Source of the DNA: Qipengyuania citrea
GTDB taxonomy: Bacteria; Pseudomonadota; Alphaproteobacteria; Sphingomonadales; Sphingomonadaceae
Length of the DNA: 64,000 nucleotides
Reading direction: 5' to 3'
Assembly: GCF_024171405.1 (NCBI RefSeq)
Contig: NZ_JALJZT010000002.1
Location: forward strand, 2,418,001-2,482,000
The position numbers were made by a program, and so were the translations under genes. Positions within the stretch are counted from its first letter, which is position 1; every line of letters begins with the position of its first letter. Under the pieces are notes generated by a model, which saw nothing but the letters and a program-made list of their open reading frames with translations, had not been told where the DNA came from and did no database searches. Shown here piece by piece: positions 35,022-44,542 of this stretch.

Positions 35022-35069
35022 TGCGAATTAATCGCAGGAGTCAAGGCTAGTGAGAATCATTTGCAAATA
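35022..35069 (-). promoter_or_regulatory. Fur-type iron-box candidates upstream of the siderophore receptor
   Basis: TGAGAATCATTTGCAAATA at 35051-35069 resembles one half-plus of a Fur box (consensus core GATAATGATAATCATTATC) when read on either strand, and TGCGA-N5-TCGCA at 35022-35036 is a shorter dyad closer to the gene. Both lie within 70 bases of the receptor start. Iron repression is expected for this gene type; the exact operator is inferred. Confidence 0.55.
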
Positions 35070-35130
35070 AAGTGCGGGATGCGGTGTTTTTCCCTCGCTG
35101 GACGCGGCGCGCGAACACGCCTACAACGGT

Positions 35131-35222
35131 GCCATCCCCGGGGAGCCTGCTCAGGCTGAGAGGGGCGCGTAGCACCGCCCGACCCGTCGAACCTGAACCG
35201 ATTAGCATCGGCGGAGGGAGTG
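35131..35222 (+). promoter_or_regulatory. TPP riboswitch (THI element)
   Basis: The conserved blocks of a thiamine-pyrophosphate riboswitch appear in order: GGGGAGCC then GGCTGAGAGG, then GTCGAACCTGAACCG, then TTAGCATCGGCGGAGGGA. It lies upstream of the small membrane protein and thiC, so it should lower their expression when TPP is plentiful, probably by hiding the ribosome site GAGGAGAG at 35261-35268 or by termination. Confidence 0.95.
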
Positions 35223-35275
35223 GGCGGTACCCGTGCAGGGCCCTGCTCTCCATCCGTCGCGAGGAGAGATTTCGC

Positions 35276-37616
<2,341 letters not shown>

Positions 37617-37662
37617 GCTGCCGCACGAGCCGCCCCACGGGGGCCACACAGAGGGGAGCGCC

Positions 37663-37998
37663 ATGGCCGAAGTCGATACCGATGCGATATTGGACGACCG
37701 GCGCGAACGCCGCCGCCTGCCGCTGGTCGGGCTGCTCCTCTCGGCGCTCTATGTCGGCGGCGTGGCGCTCTACCTGTTCGTGCAGGGCCAGAACCCCGCC
37801 GATCTCCGGCTCAACGAGTTGGGCGATTTCCTCGGCGGCGTGTCCAGCCCGCTCGCCTTCCTGTGGCTGGTGCTCGGCTTCTTCCAGCAAAGCCGCGAAA
37901 TCCGCCTGAGCGGCAAGGCGCTCCAGCTGCAAGCCAGCGAAATGCGCCGCAGCGTCGACGAACATCGGCGGCTTGCGTGCGGGGAACGCGCGGAATGA
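37663..37998 (+). CDS. Hypothetical two-helix membrane protein
   Basis: A 111-residue protein with an acidic/basic N-terminus, two hydrophobic helices (LPLVGLLLSALYVGGVALYLF and SSPLAFLWLVLGFFQQS) and a charged helical tail (REIRLSGKALQLQASEMRRS). The second helix leading into a coiled-coil-like tail resembles the membrane anchors of longer proteins in sphingomonads, so this may be a complete small protein or an N-terminal piece cut off by the insertion event just downstream. It starts 46 bases after thiC and ends 30 bases before the thiC-like duplicate. Confidence 0.6.
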   Translation: MAEVDTDAILDDRRERRRLPLVGLLLSALYVGGVALYLFVQGQNPADLRLNELGDFLGGVSSPLAFLWLVLGFFQQSREIRLSGKALQLQASEMRRSVDEHRRLACGERAE

Positions 37999-38027
37999 AA
38001 GTGGCGTGAGAAGCGTGTGAGGACACG

Positions 38028-38087
38028 GAAAAGATTAGCAAGGTGTGCCGCGAGAAGGGCGAGCGGTTGTATTTGCCGGAGGGGTAA
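38028..38087 (+). repeat. Degenerate duplicate of the thiC 3' end
   Basis: Translated, 38028-38084 reads EKISKVCREKGERLYLPEG then TAA, matching [19 protein letters not shown] at the ThiC C-terminus (37530-37586). The central CCGCGAGAAGGGCGAGC is identical in both. It has no start or upstream thiC sequence and is a fragment. It marks the left edge of the AT-rich insert carrying the HEPN module and may be a recombination scar or a target-site duplicate left by integration at the thiC 3' end. Confidence 0.85.
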
Positions 38088-38168
38088 GTATCCCTAATCG
38101 ATGAGTTGGATTGCAGTTCGCGTTACTCTCATCTAAAGTCTTTTGGATCTTGGATCGAGGAAACCCCC

Positions 38169-38828
38169 ATGGAAAAATTGCCGCCTTTTATAAATTCCAC
38201 GGGCTTAGTGACTAAGATATTTGATAAGATTCAGGAGGCTAAAGAGCCGGACGACCGCTACACGCAAAACTTTCAAGCCGCAGTTCTTGGCTATGGAAGC
38301 GGAAACGCAAAGGCTTTTATCCCATTCCTAAAGCGCATGGGATTCTTAGAAAGCGATGGTCGTCCCACGCAACTTTATAGGCAGTTTAGAAATCCCGATG
38401 CTGCGGCCGCTGCGATGGCCGAGGCAATGAGGGTCGGATACTCAGATGTCTTTGCTCGCAATGAGTATGCGCATGACCTTAGCGATGAAAAGTTCCGCAA
38501 CCTTCTTGTGGAAATGACTGGTAAGGACAAAAACGCTTCATCTATCAATAAGATCGTTGCGACTTGGAAGGCCTGCAAATCTTATGCTGACTTCGATGCG
38601 AACCTCACAGATACGAGCGCATCAGATGTTTCTGACAACAGCGAAACGATGACTGACAGCCCGACCACCGGTGTTAGACCAAGATTACCCTCTGAATTTA
38701 CAGAAATACCAAAATCGGTGGGCATGTCGTTCGGCTATAATATCAACTTGAACTTGCCTGCTACAACCGATGCGAAGGTTTACAACGCGATTTTCTCAGC
38801 GTTGCAGCAGACCCTCCTGAAGGACTGA
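38169..38828 (+). CDS. DUF5343-family protein (first gene of a DUF5343-HEPN pair)
   Basis: A 219-residue protein whose residues 1-140 match the DUF5343 pattern as I know it: LPPFINSTGLVTKIFDKIQ, QNFQAAVLGYGSGNAKAFIP, FLKRMGFLESDGRPTQLYRQ, and a helix-turn-helix-like DLSDEKFRNLLVEMTGKD. A Ser/Thr/Asp-rich linker (about 150-175) leads to a short C-terminal helix. DUF5343 is uncharacterised and is often seen beside HEPN or other defence genes. Composition is far more AT-rich than the flanks. It ends four bases before the HEPN gene, so they form an operon. The ATG at 38169 begins the conserved domain. Confidence 0.8.
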   Translation: MEKLPPFINSTGLVTKIFDKIQEAKEPDDRYTQNFQAAVLGYGSGNAKAFIPFLKRMGFLESDGRPTQLYRQFRNPDAAAAAMAEAMRVGYSDVFARNEYAHDLSDEKFRNLLVEMTGKDKNASSINKIVATWKACKSYADFDANLTDTSASDVSDNSETMTDSPTTGVRPRLPSEFTEIPKSVGMSFGYNINLNLPATTDAKVYNAIFSALQQTLLKD

Positions 38829-38832
38829 TCCG

Positions 38833-39417
38833 TTGAAGCCAGTTGATCAGGTAAAGAGGTTCGCTACGAACAACTTGTTGATCGAAGCAGCCTTAGATCA
38901 GGCGCAGGCCGATCTAGGTATGCGCGTGTCCGAAGACCCGAGCATCGAAGCGGAGATTGATGAGACCTATTACCCACAGTTTGACGAAAAATACCGCGCG
39001 GAAGCTGCGGATATGGCGGTCAATTTTAGAATTTTTTACTGCTTGGAAAACTCGATCAGAGAGCTGATCCTAGATGCTCTCAGCGAGGAGTTCAGCGACG
39101 AATGGTGGGTTGAAGGTATTCCGGAGCCTATTCGTCTGGCGGCTGAAAAACTAAGGCAAAAAGAAATCGATACAGGCGGCGTTCCTCGATCTGACAATCT
39201 GCTAGACTATACGACGTTTGGTGAACTGGCCCAGATTATCGAACAGCGACAACAGGCCTTTGAGGGAAAGTTCACGAGCCTTAAGGCGGTAAACAAAGTT
39301 CTTTGGCAATTGAACATGCTGAGAGGGCCGATTGCGCATTGCAAGCCGTTGGCTGAGGATGAAGTGCTTCGGCTTCATCTCTCTCTTCGTGACTGGTTCA
39401 GAGCACAAGGCGAATAG
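38833..39417 (+). CDS. Swt1-type HEPN-domain protein (candidate RNase toxin)
   Basis: A 194-residue all-helical protein with the Swt1/HEPN pattern: FRIFYCLENSIRELILDAL (65-83), the WW pair (91-92) followed by EGIPEPIRLAAEKLRQKE, and the HEPN active-site signature Rx4H at R164-H169 (RGPIAH) in NMLRGPIAHCKPLAEDEVLR. HEPN domains with Rx4-6H are metal-independent RNases in toxin-antitoxin and abortive-infection systems. It begins with TTG at 38833, with AAGGA nine bases upstream. AT-rich like its DUF5343 partner, it is probably horizontally acquired. Toxin activity is inferred from the motif. Confidence 0.82.
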   Translation: MKPVDQVKRFATNNLLIEAALDQAQADLGMRVSEDPSIEAEIDETYYPQFDEKYRAEAADMAVNFRIFYCLENSIRELILDALSEEFSDEWWVEGIPEPIRLAAEKLRQKEIDTGGVPRSDNLLDYTTFGELAQIIEQRQQAFEGKFTSLKAVNKVLWQLNMLRGPIAHCKPLAEDEVLRLHLSLRDWFRAQGE

Positions 39418-39457
39418 CTCTAATTTCGTGAAGGCGCAAATATCGGCGGCAGTGTGC

Positions 39458-40063
39458 TTAACCTGCCGGTACCAACCGGTCCACCAACGCCCTGAGTTCG
39501 CTCGGCGTCGTGTGCCCCGCGACCACCTCGTGATAGCCGATGCCTGCCTTGCGCAGCGCTTCCTTCTTCACCGCGTCGCGCGCGGCGGCGCTGGCGCCGG
39601 TGTGGTGGCCCGAGCCTTGGTATTCGAGCGCGTGGACCACCCGGCAGTGCTCGTCCATTAGCGCGAAATCGACGCGTTTGGAATTGACCGCGAAGAAGGC
39701 GTCCTTGTCGGGGCTGGCGAGGAATTCGCCGAGGCTCACCTGTGCCATCACCTGCCATTTCGGATTGCGCGCAATCACCGCCTTGTCGAGCGCCTCGAAC
39801 ACCTTGGCCTCCGATTTGTTGAGCAGCGAGCGCGAGGTGAACTTGGCCCGGCTGACGATCTTCAACTGGTCCGCCGCCATATCGGACCGGATCGCCTGTC
39901 CCCGCTCCGCCGCCTCGATCTTGCGCAGCCCTGCGCTCTTTTTACCGAACCGCTGCGCATTGCGCCCCTGCCAATACGCCTTGCGCTTCGCCGCATCGGC
40001 GCTGGCGACTGCCCGCTCGAAAGCGACGCCGATCAGCGCGCCGACAAGCAGCACGATCAGCAA
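39458..40063 (-). CDS. DUF2726-family protein (membrane-anchored, restriction-endonuclease-like fold)
   Basis: A 201-residue protein with an N-terminal hydrophobic helix and a DUF2726 domain (SLLNKSEAKVFEALDKAV, VNSKRVDFALMD, ALEYQGSGHH, RDAVKKEALRKAGIGYHEV). D132 and E147-x-Q149 fit the D...(D/E)xQ/K arrangement of PD-(D/E)xK nucleases; activity is inferred. The start is uncertain: TTG at 40063 is the first usable codon, yet hydrophobic residues continue upstream in frame without an ATG/GTG. It is GC-rich and convergent with the HEPN gene, so it may belong to the host rather than the insert. Confidence 0.75.
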   Translation of the reverse strand: MLIVLLVGALIGVAFERAVASADAAKRKAYWQGRNAQRFGKKSAGLRKIEAAERGQAIRSDMAADQLKIVSRAKFTSRSLLNKSEAKVFEALDKAVIARNPKWQVMAQVSLGEFLASPDKDAFFAVNSKRVDFALMDEHCRVVHALEYQGSGHHTGASAAARDAVKKEALRKAGIGYHEVVAGHTTPSELRALVDRLVPAG

Positions 40064-40654
40064 CGCAACGGGGCGATCCAGCAGGAAATTGACGGTTTCC
40101 CTGACGCATATGACTAGCAGCTTTTGGTTGCGACATGGCTAACGGCGCATTGTAGCGCCCGTATGAACACACCGCGCAATATCCTGCGGGCGCTGGCGAA
40201 GTGGCCCATATCCGTCATCCAGCGAAAGCTGGGATCGCCGTCGTTTCGCGCGACCGAGCCAGATCCCAGCTTTCGCTGGGATGACGGGATGATCGACCTC
40301 CCCGGGGCCGAACTCGCCCACTGGTTCCGCCGGCACCTCACCTGAGGGCTTTCCTACTCCGCGCAAACCTGTCTTGCTGCGGGCCATGTACGCGCTCCGT
40401 CCCCTCGCGAACCACTTCCGCCAAGCCCCCGCGCGCACGCCGGGACTTTTTTCGCAATGGACCGTGGTCCATGCGGTCCATGTGATGGGAGTGGCAGGGG
40501 GCAAATCCTCCACATGTCCTACACGCCGCCTGGCCGCGCGCGCGCTTCACCGGCACGCGGGCCAGCGCCTGCAGCCATTCCGCAATTCCGGGGTCGGCAC
40601 ACTTGGCCTCACGCCCCCTAGCCACCGGTCCCCAACACGCCCATATGCGCGGGC
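40064..40654. other. 590-base stretch with a palindromic repeat, no long gene
   Basis: Apart from the dispersed inverted repeat at 40214-40285 I see only short open frames without ribosome sites. The promoter of the 50-codon gene at 40655 would lie at the right end. A small GACCGTGGTCCATGCGGTCC tract near 40461 shows imperfect symmetry. Confidence 0.45.
40214..40285. repeat. Dispersed palindromic repeat, copy 1
   Basis: The left arm (40214-40236) reads GTCATCC then AGCGAAAGCTGGGATC; the right arm (40262-40285) is its complement with one extra base, GATCCCAGCTTTCGCTGG then GATGAC. The spacer is 25 bases. The same arms occur at 61849-61927 with a different spacer, so this is a dispersed REP-like element rather than a terminator. 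Confidence 0.85.
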
Positions 40655-40807
40655 ATGGCCGATCTCTATCTCAAGAACCTCGAATCCGAACGCCGCCAGC
40701 TGTGGGCGACCTGCCGTCTCAAGGGGCTGGCCAAGGGCACGCCCGAGCGGCAGCGGATCGTCGCGATCGACGAGGCGATTGCCGCGCATAAGGCGAAGAA
40801 GGCCTAG
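40655..40807 (+). CDS. Small basic helical protein (50 residues)
   Basis: The ATG at 40655 opens a 50-codon frame: MADLYLKNLESERRQLWATC, then RLKGLAKGTPERQRIVAIDE and AIAAHKAKKA. It is highly charged and predicted helical, with a basic tail. Codon use is that of a real gene in this GC-rich genome (third positions mostly G/C). I do not recognise a family. GCGCGGGC upstream is a weak ribosome site. Confidence 0.5.
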   Translation: MADLYLKNLESERRQLWATCRLKGLAKGTPERQRIVAIDEAIAAHKAKKA

Positions 40808-40881
40808 CGCGCGCCGCTTTGCGGCAGCGCCCGTGCGGGCCGGCGGGGGGCCGGCTGGCGCCCGCCGCCCGCTCGCATCCG

Positions 40882-41010
40882 CTAGCTGTTCTTCATGTTC
40901 TCCAGGCCCCTGATCGCGCCGGGCTTTTGCGACGGCTGCGAGGCGTTGGTCTTGACCTTTTCCTTCTTGGGCTTGCGGGCTTCGCGGTTCGATTTCTGTC
41001 CCTTGGACAT
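40882..41010 (-). CDS. Small Lys-rich protein (42 residues)
   Basis: The reverse strand encodes MSKGQKSNREARKPKKEKVK then TNASQPSQKPGAIRGLENMK and NS, ending with TAG. Very similar Lys/Arg-rich 40-45-residue proteins starting M(S/P)KGxxKSNRE(A/K)RKPK are familiar from sphingomonads and rhizobia but have no known function. A nucleic-acid-binding role is suggested only by the charge. The ATG at 41010 follows the sequence GGAACC, so the ribosome site is weak. Confidence 0.7.
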   Translation of the reverse strand: MSKGQKSNREARKPKKEKVKTNASQPSQKPGAIRGLENMKNS

Positions 41011-41103
41011 GCGTGGTTCCAATCGGGGCGGAATGCCCCGGCCATGCTCCTACGCCTGCGCGCCGGACAAAGCGCGTTTATTCGCGCGGGCGGCCGCCGC
41101 GCG

Positions 41104-41580
41104 CTAGCGGCGCAGTTCGACCATTACCCGGTCGAGCGCCTGGAGGAAGTTGGAGCGGTCGGCCTTGCTGAAGGGCGGGGGGCCGCCTTGGGCACCGTCC
41201 ATCCCCGCACGCAGGTCTTCCATGATCGCGCGGGTGGCCACCGCGCTGCCGATGCTGGCGGCGTCGAAGGCGCGCCCGTCATGCTTGAGCACGCGCGCGC
41301 CCGCCTTCAGGCAGCGCTCGGCGAGCAAGATGTCGGCGGTGATCACCACGCTGCGGGCGTCCGCATGCTCCGCGATCCAGTCGTCGGCGGCATCGAACCC
41401 GTCGCTTACCACCACGCGCTTGACCCGCGCGCTCACCGGTACGCGGAAGGGGCTGTTGCTGACCACGCGCACCTCGGCGCCAAAGCGTTCGGCGACGCGG
41501 TAGATCTCCTCCTTCACCGGACAGGCGTCGGCATCGACCAGGATCGTGACGGGGGCGGCTGTGGGGCTGGGGCTGGGCAT
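41104..41580 (-). CDS. YaiI/YqxD family (UPF0178/DUF188) protein
   Basis: A 158-residue protein with the family landmarks ILVDADACPVKEEIYRVAERF, VVSDGFDAADDWIAEHA, VVITADILLAERCLKAGARVL and KADRSNFLQALDRVM. The fold is PIN-like with conserved acidic residues (D16, D18 in VDADACP), which hints at a nuclease, but the family function is not known. It is of full family length. It stands alone between small genes with no operon partner. Confidence 0.92.
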   Translation of the reverse strand: MPSPSPTAAPVTILVDADACPVKEEIYRVAERFGAEVRVVSNSPFRVPVSARVKRVVVSDGFDAADDWIAEHADARSVVITADILLAERCLKAGARVLKHDGRAFDAASIGSAVATRAIMEDLRAGMDGAQGGPPPFSKADRSNFLQALDRVMVELRR

Positions 41581-41636
41581 CGCGCCTGCCTAGCCATCGG
41601 TGCGCGCGTGAACCAGCCCCGCGATCGGCGGGTGCG

Positions 41637-42203
41637 TCAGTAGGCCCAGCGCTCGGTGAGCATTTCGGCCTTGCCGTCCGCGAGCTTCACCTCGGCGGCG
41701 GGCTCGCCCGGCTGGCCCTCGCGGAACAGCTCGTAGATCACCGCGCCGTCCTCCTGCACGCTCTCGATCACGCGCACGGGAGCGAACATGTCGGGCGCGG
41801 CCTCGGCCACTGCACGCGCGGGAGCGGGGACATCGGCCCAAGCGAGATCGCGCTGGATCTCGACCACGCGGAACACGCCGTCCTCGACCAGCATGTCGAG
41901 TTCGACCTCGCTGCCGTCGGCGCGTGTGCCCTCGACGTCGTAGAACACCATGCCGTCGCGCTCCTTGCGCTCGGCCCCGGCGAATTGCATGCCCGGCACC
42001 GCCTCGAGCGCGGCGGCGCGGGCGCCCTCGGGGATATCGTCGGCGGCCAGTTCGGTAATAACCGCCTCGGGACCATCGGCGAGGATCGCGGTGTCGCTGG
42101 CCGCGGCCTCATCCGCTTCACCGGCGGGCGCGGGCGAACAGGCGGCAAGGCTTGCGGCAAATGCCAGCGCGGCGGAAGTCTGACACCAAAGAGCGATACG
42201 CAT
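41637..42203 (-). CDS. Putative lipoprotein with PepSY-like repeats
   Basis: A 188-residue lipoprotein: signal ending FAASLAAC (lipobox, Cys22) and an acidic linker, then two similar alpha/beta units (PEGARAAALEAVPGMQFAGA... and PAPARAVAEAAPDMFAPVRV...) each with strands of the type FYDVEGTRADGSEVELDM and VIYELFREGQPGEPAAEVK. Such paired units resemble PepSY/BLIP-like domains that often inhibit or bind periplasmic enzymes. No operon partner is seen. Function is unknown. Confidence 0.75.
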   Translation of the reverse strand: MRIALWCQTSAALAFAASLAACSPAPAGEADEAAASDTAILADGPEAVITELAADDIPEGARAAALEAVPGMQFAGAERKERDGMVFYDVEGTRADGSEVELDMLVEDGVFRVVEIQRDLAWADVPAPARAVAEAAPDMFAPVRVIESVQEDGAVIYELFREGQPGEPAAEVKLADGKAEMLTERWAY

Positions 42204-42436
42204 GATCTTGTCCCCAAACAGCGCCCCGGACGGGCTATGACACCGGTGTACCGTTTGCGGGGCGGATTGGCAATTGCGGGCCTGGCGGCGGCGTGCGCGG
42301 GCAGGGTGATCGCTTTGCGGGCCGGGTCATCCAATTGCAGCACCGCGTTCCGCCCGTTCCATCAAACCGCTGGAAACACGCGCGCCAATCCCCATCTCGA
42401 GATCAGGCAAGACAACAATGAGAGGAGCCTTCCACT

Positions 42437-42781
42437 ATGCAGGTCCAGTTCAATTCCGACTCTTCGGTCATGGGTACCGAGAACGTCGCCGAACGTATCG
42501 AGGCGAGCGTGCGCGAGAAGCTGGCGCGGTTCGAGGAACGGCTCACGCGGATCGAGATCCACGTGCGCGACGAAAACGGTGCGAAGGGCGGGGCGGACGA
42601 CAAGGCCTGCACGATCGAGGCGCGCCCGCGCGGCGGCAAGGCGATCGGCGTGACCGAACACGCGGCCAAGGTCGATGATGCCGCGCGCAAGGCGGCGGCG
42701 ACGCTCAGCCAGCGGCTCGAACGGCACTTTGGCAAGGAATCCAAGCACAGCCACGACCCGCGGCCCGACAAGGTGTTGTAA
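42437..42781 (+). CDS. HPF/RaiA-family ribosome hibernation factor, short form
   Basis: A 114-residue protein with the YfiA/HPF fold: MQVQFNSDSSVMGTENVAER, then KLARFEERLTRIEIHVRDEN and a C-terminal helix KVDDAARKAAATLSQRLERH. These proteins bind the 30S decoding site and silence ribosomes in stress. It lacks the C-terminal dimerisation domain of long HPF, so it is a short type. GAGGAG lies upstream of the ATG. Internal EN-AKGGADD replaces the usual loop. Confidence 0.85.
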   Translation: MQVQFNSDSSVMGTENVAERIEASVREKLARFEERLTRIEIHVRDENGAKGGADDKACTIEARPRGGKAIGVTEHAAKVDDAARKAAATLSQRLERHFGKESKHSHDPRPDKVL

Positions 42782-42818
42782 GCGGTAGCGCGGGCGCGCT
42801 CCGCCCGGGCTGCGCGTG

Positions 42819-43112
42819 TCAGCCGGGGACGGAGCGTTCCTCCGCCCCGTGGCGGTGCAGCATGACATCGAGCAGCGCGGGGCGGTCCTTCTGCTCCCAG
42901 GCGCGTTCGTGGAAGAAGAACACCACCGCGTTGACCAGCGGCTCGACCAGCGCGATCCCACCCGCAAGCATCACCGACCCGGTGAACAGGTAGGCGACTG
43001 TGAACCCGACCAGCAGGTGGAGGACGAGGAAGCTCAGCGTCTTGGACAGGTTGCGTTTCATCCACCGCAGATAGGAGTGTCGTTTAATCGATTGAAGCGA
43101 TGAATGACGCAT
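42819..43112 (-). CDS. DUF2061-like small membrane protein
   Basis: The C-terminal 75 residues show the DUF2061 layout: basic start KRNLSKTLSFLVLHLLVGF, two transmembrane helices (TVAYLFTGSVMLAGGIALVE and PLVNAVVFFFHERAWEQK) and the conserved HERAWE. The function of the family is unknown. The start is uncertain: the ATG at 43112 gives 97 residues, and the ATG at 43061 gives the family's usual short N-terminus with 80 residues; neither has a good ribosome site. Confidence 0.78.
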   Translation of the reverse strand: MRHSSLQSIKRHSYLRWMKRNLSKTLSFLVLHLLVGFTVAYLFTGSVMLAGGIALVEPLVNAVVFFFHERAWEQKDRPALLDVMLHRHGAEERSVPG

Positions 43113-43318
43113 AGAGTAATCGCTTTTCGCTCCTGTCGCGGGTTCCAAGACGCATTCGTCGCACTTTGACACGCCATTGCTCGCGCAACCCAGCCGCTTT
43201 GCCTTATTTTTGCCCGAGTTCGAAACATCCGGACCGGTGCAGCGTTCGTATCTTGAAGCAGCAGCCGGAAACCGTCGGCTGTGACAATGCTCACGACTAC
43301 CGAATAAAGGGAATGGAT

Positions 43319-43897
43319 ATGAACAAGCTTACCATCGCGCTCGCCTCGGCCGCATCGCTGGCTATCGCCGCCTGCGCCGAAGAACCGGCCGAAACCGCTG
43401 CCTATGAAGACACCGCCACTGCCGATCAGATGGCCAATGCAGAAGCCGAAGCCGGCACTGTGGTCGAAGTCGCACAGGACGACGAGACTTTCTCGACGCT
43501 CGTCAGCGCGGTGACTGCCGCCGGACTGGGCGAAACGCTGTCGGGTGACGGCCCGTTCACCGTCTTCGCGCCGACCAACGATGCCTTCGCCAAGATCCCC
43601 GAGGCGACGCTGACCGAGCTCACCACCAATGACACCGAAACGCTCGGCAACATCCTCACCTACCACGTGGTCGAAGGCAATGTGGATGCAGCCACGCTGA
43701 CGCAGGCGATCACCGATGCAGGCGATGCGGGCTACACCATCACCACCGTCAATGGCGGCACGCTGACCGCGACCGTGGTCGACGGCAATGTCGTGCTGAC
43801 CGATGCCGCCGGCGGCACCGCCACCGTCACCGCAACCGACGTCGCCGCCTCGAACGGCGTGATCCACGTCATCGATACCGTGCTGATGCCGCAGTAA
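43319..43897 (+). CDS. Fasciclin (FAS1) domain lipoprotein
   Basis: A 192-residue lipoprotein: MNKLTIALASAASLAIAAC (lipobox, Cys19), an acidic Ala/Glu-rich linker, and one FAS1 domain (about 55-190) with GPFTVFAPTNDAFAKIP, LTYHVVEGNVDAATL, TVNGGTLTATV and GVIHVIDTVLMP. FAS1 domains mediate adhesion. The ATG at 43319 is preferred over the one six bases earlier because AAAGGG is then at the right distance. A strong terminator follows directly. Confidence 0.92.
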   Translation: MNKLTIALASAASLAIAACAEEPAETAAYEDTATADQMANAEAEAGTVVEVAQDDETFSTLVSAVTAAGLGETLSGDGPFTVFAPTNDAFAKIPEATLTELTTNDTETLGNILTYHVVEGNVDAATLTQAITDAGDAGYTITTVNGGTLTATVVDGNVVLTDAAGGTATVTATDVAASNGVIHVIDTVLMPQ

Positions 43898-43920
43898 GGC
43901 AATCGCACTGTTACTCGCGA

Positions 43921-43950
43921 AAGGCGGCTCCTTTACGGGGCCGCCTTTTT
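43921..43950 (+). terminator. Intrinsic terminator after the FAS1 gene
   Basis: AAGGCGGC (43921-43928) pairs with GCCGCCTT (43940-43947), and the T-run continues to 43950. It follows the FAS1 stop by 23 bases. Confidence 0.88.
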
Positions 43951-44079
43951 CGTGGGCGCTTTTCTACAGCGTCGCCGACGAGAGCCATGCCAAGCAGCAT
44001 ATCGGCACGTGCCCTGCTTCGAAGCTTGCACCTGCGGCGCGGCGCGCTAGCGTCTTGCCCGGGCGAGAGGAGAACAGCG

Positions 44080-44529
44080 ATGGGCGTAGCCGCCGAGAAG
44101 CCGGTTTACAGCGTACCCTTTGTCGAGCGCACCGGGATGCGCCGGATCGAGGAGCGGCGTGGGTATTCCAAACTGCTGATGCCGCTCGATGGCAATGCCA
44201 ACCATGTCGACGTTATGTATCTCGGCGCCTTCTGTGTGCTCGCCGAAGCGATCGCGGCAGGGCCGGGGATCTCGATCCTCGACACCGCGCGCCATTTCCC
44301 AATCATCAAGGACATCGCGGTGGACTTTCACCGCATGGCGGCCAGCGATGTCACCGGCGAATACGAACTCACCGAGTGCCATATTGCCGCGCTGGAGGCC
44401 GATCTCGAGCGCAAGGGCAGCGCGGGCTACACCGCCGAAGTCCCGATGCACGATGCCGAGGGCGCGCTGGTCGCCACGGGCCGCGTCACGGTCAAGCTGC
44501 TTACCCACGACTGGTCCGGTCGGGCCTGA
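44080..44529 (+). CDS. PaaI/DUF4442-like hotdog thioesterase
   Basis: A 149-residue protein with hotdog-fold features: the helix region NANHVDVMYLGAFCVLAEAI, strands IKDIAVDFHRMAASDVTGEY, and the paired strands AEVPMHDAEGALVATGRVTV with KLLTHDW. Thioesterases of this type hydrolyse acyl- or aryl-CoA. The ATG at 44080 is preceded by GAGAGGAG. It lies 13 bases upstream of the esterase gene and probably shares its transcript. Confidence 0.8.
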   Translation: MGVAAEKPVYSVPFVERTGMRRIEERRGYSKLLMPLDGNANHVDVMYLGAFCVLAEAIAAGPGISILDTARHFPIIKDIAVDFHRMAASDVTGEYELTECHIAALEADLERKGSAGYTAEVPMHDAEGALVATGRVTVKLLTHDWSGRA

Positions 44530-44542
44530 AGGAAAGATTCAT

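Noticed and set aside
38028-38087. A second functional thiC or a new short gene
   Set aside because: Only 19 codons match the ThiC C-terminus and there is no start codon or ribosome site in that frame.
40214-40285. CRISPR-like repeat
   Set aside because: Only two arms in inverted orientation, no regular array or spacers; it is a palindromic dispersed repeat.
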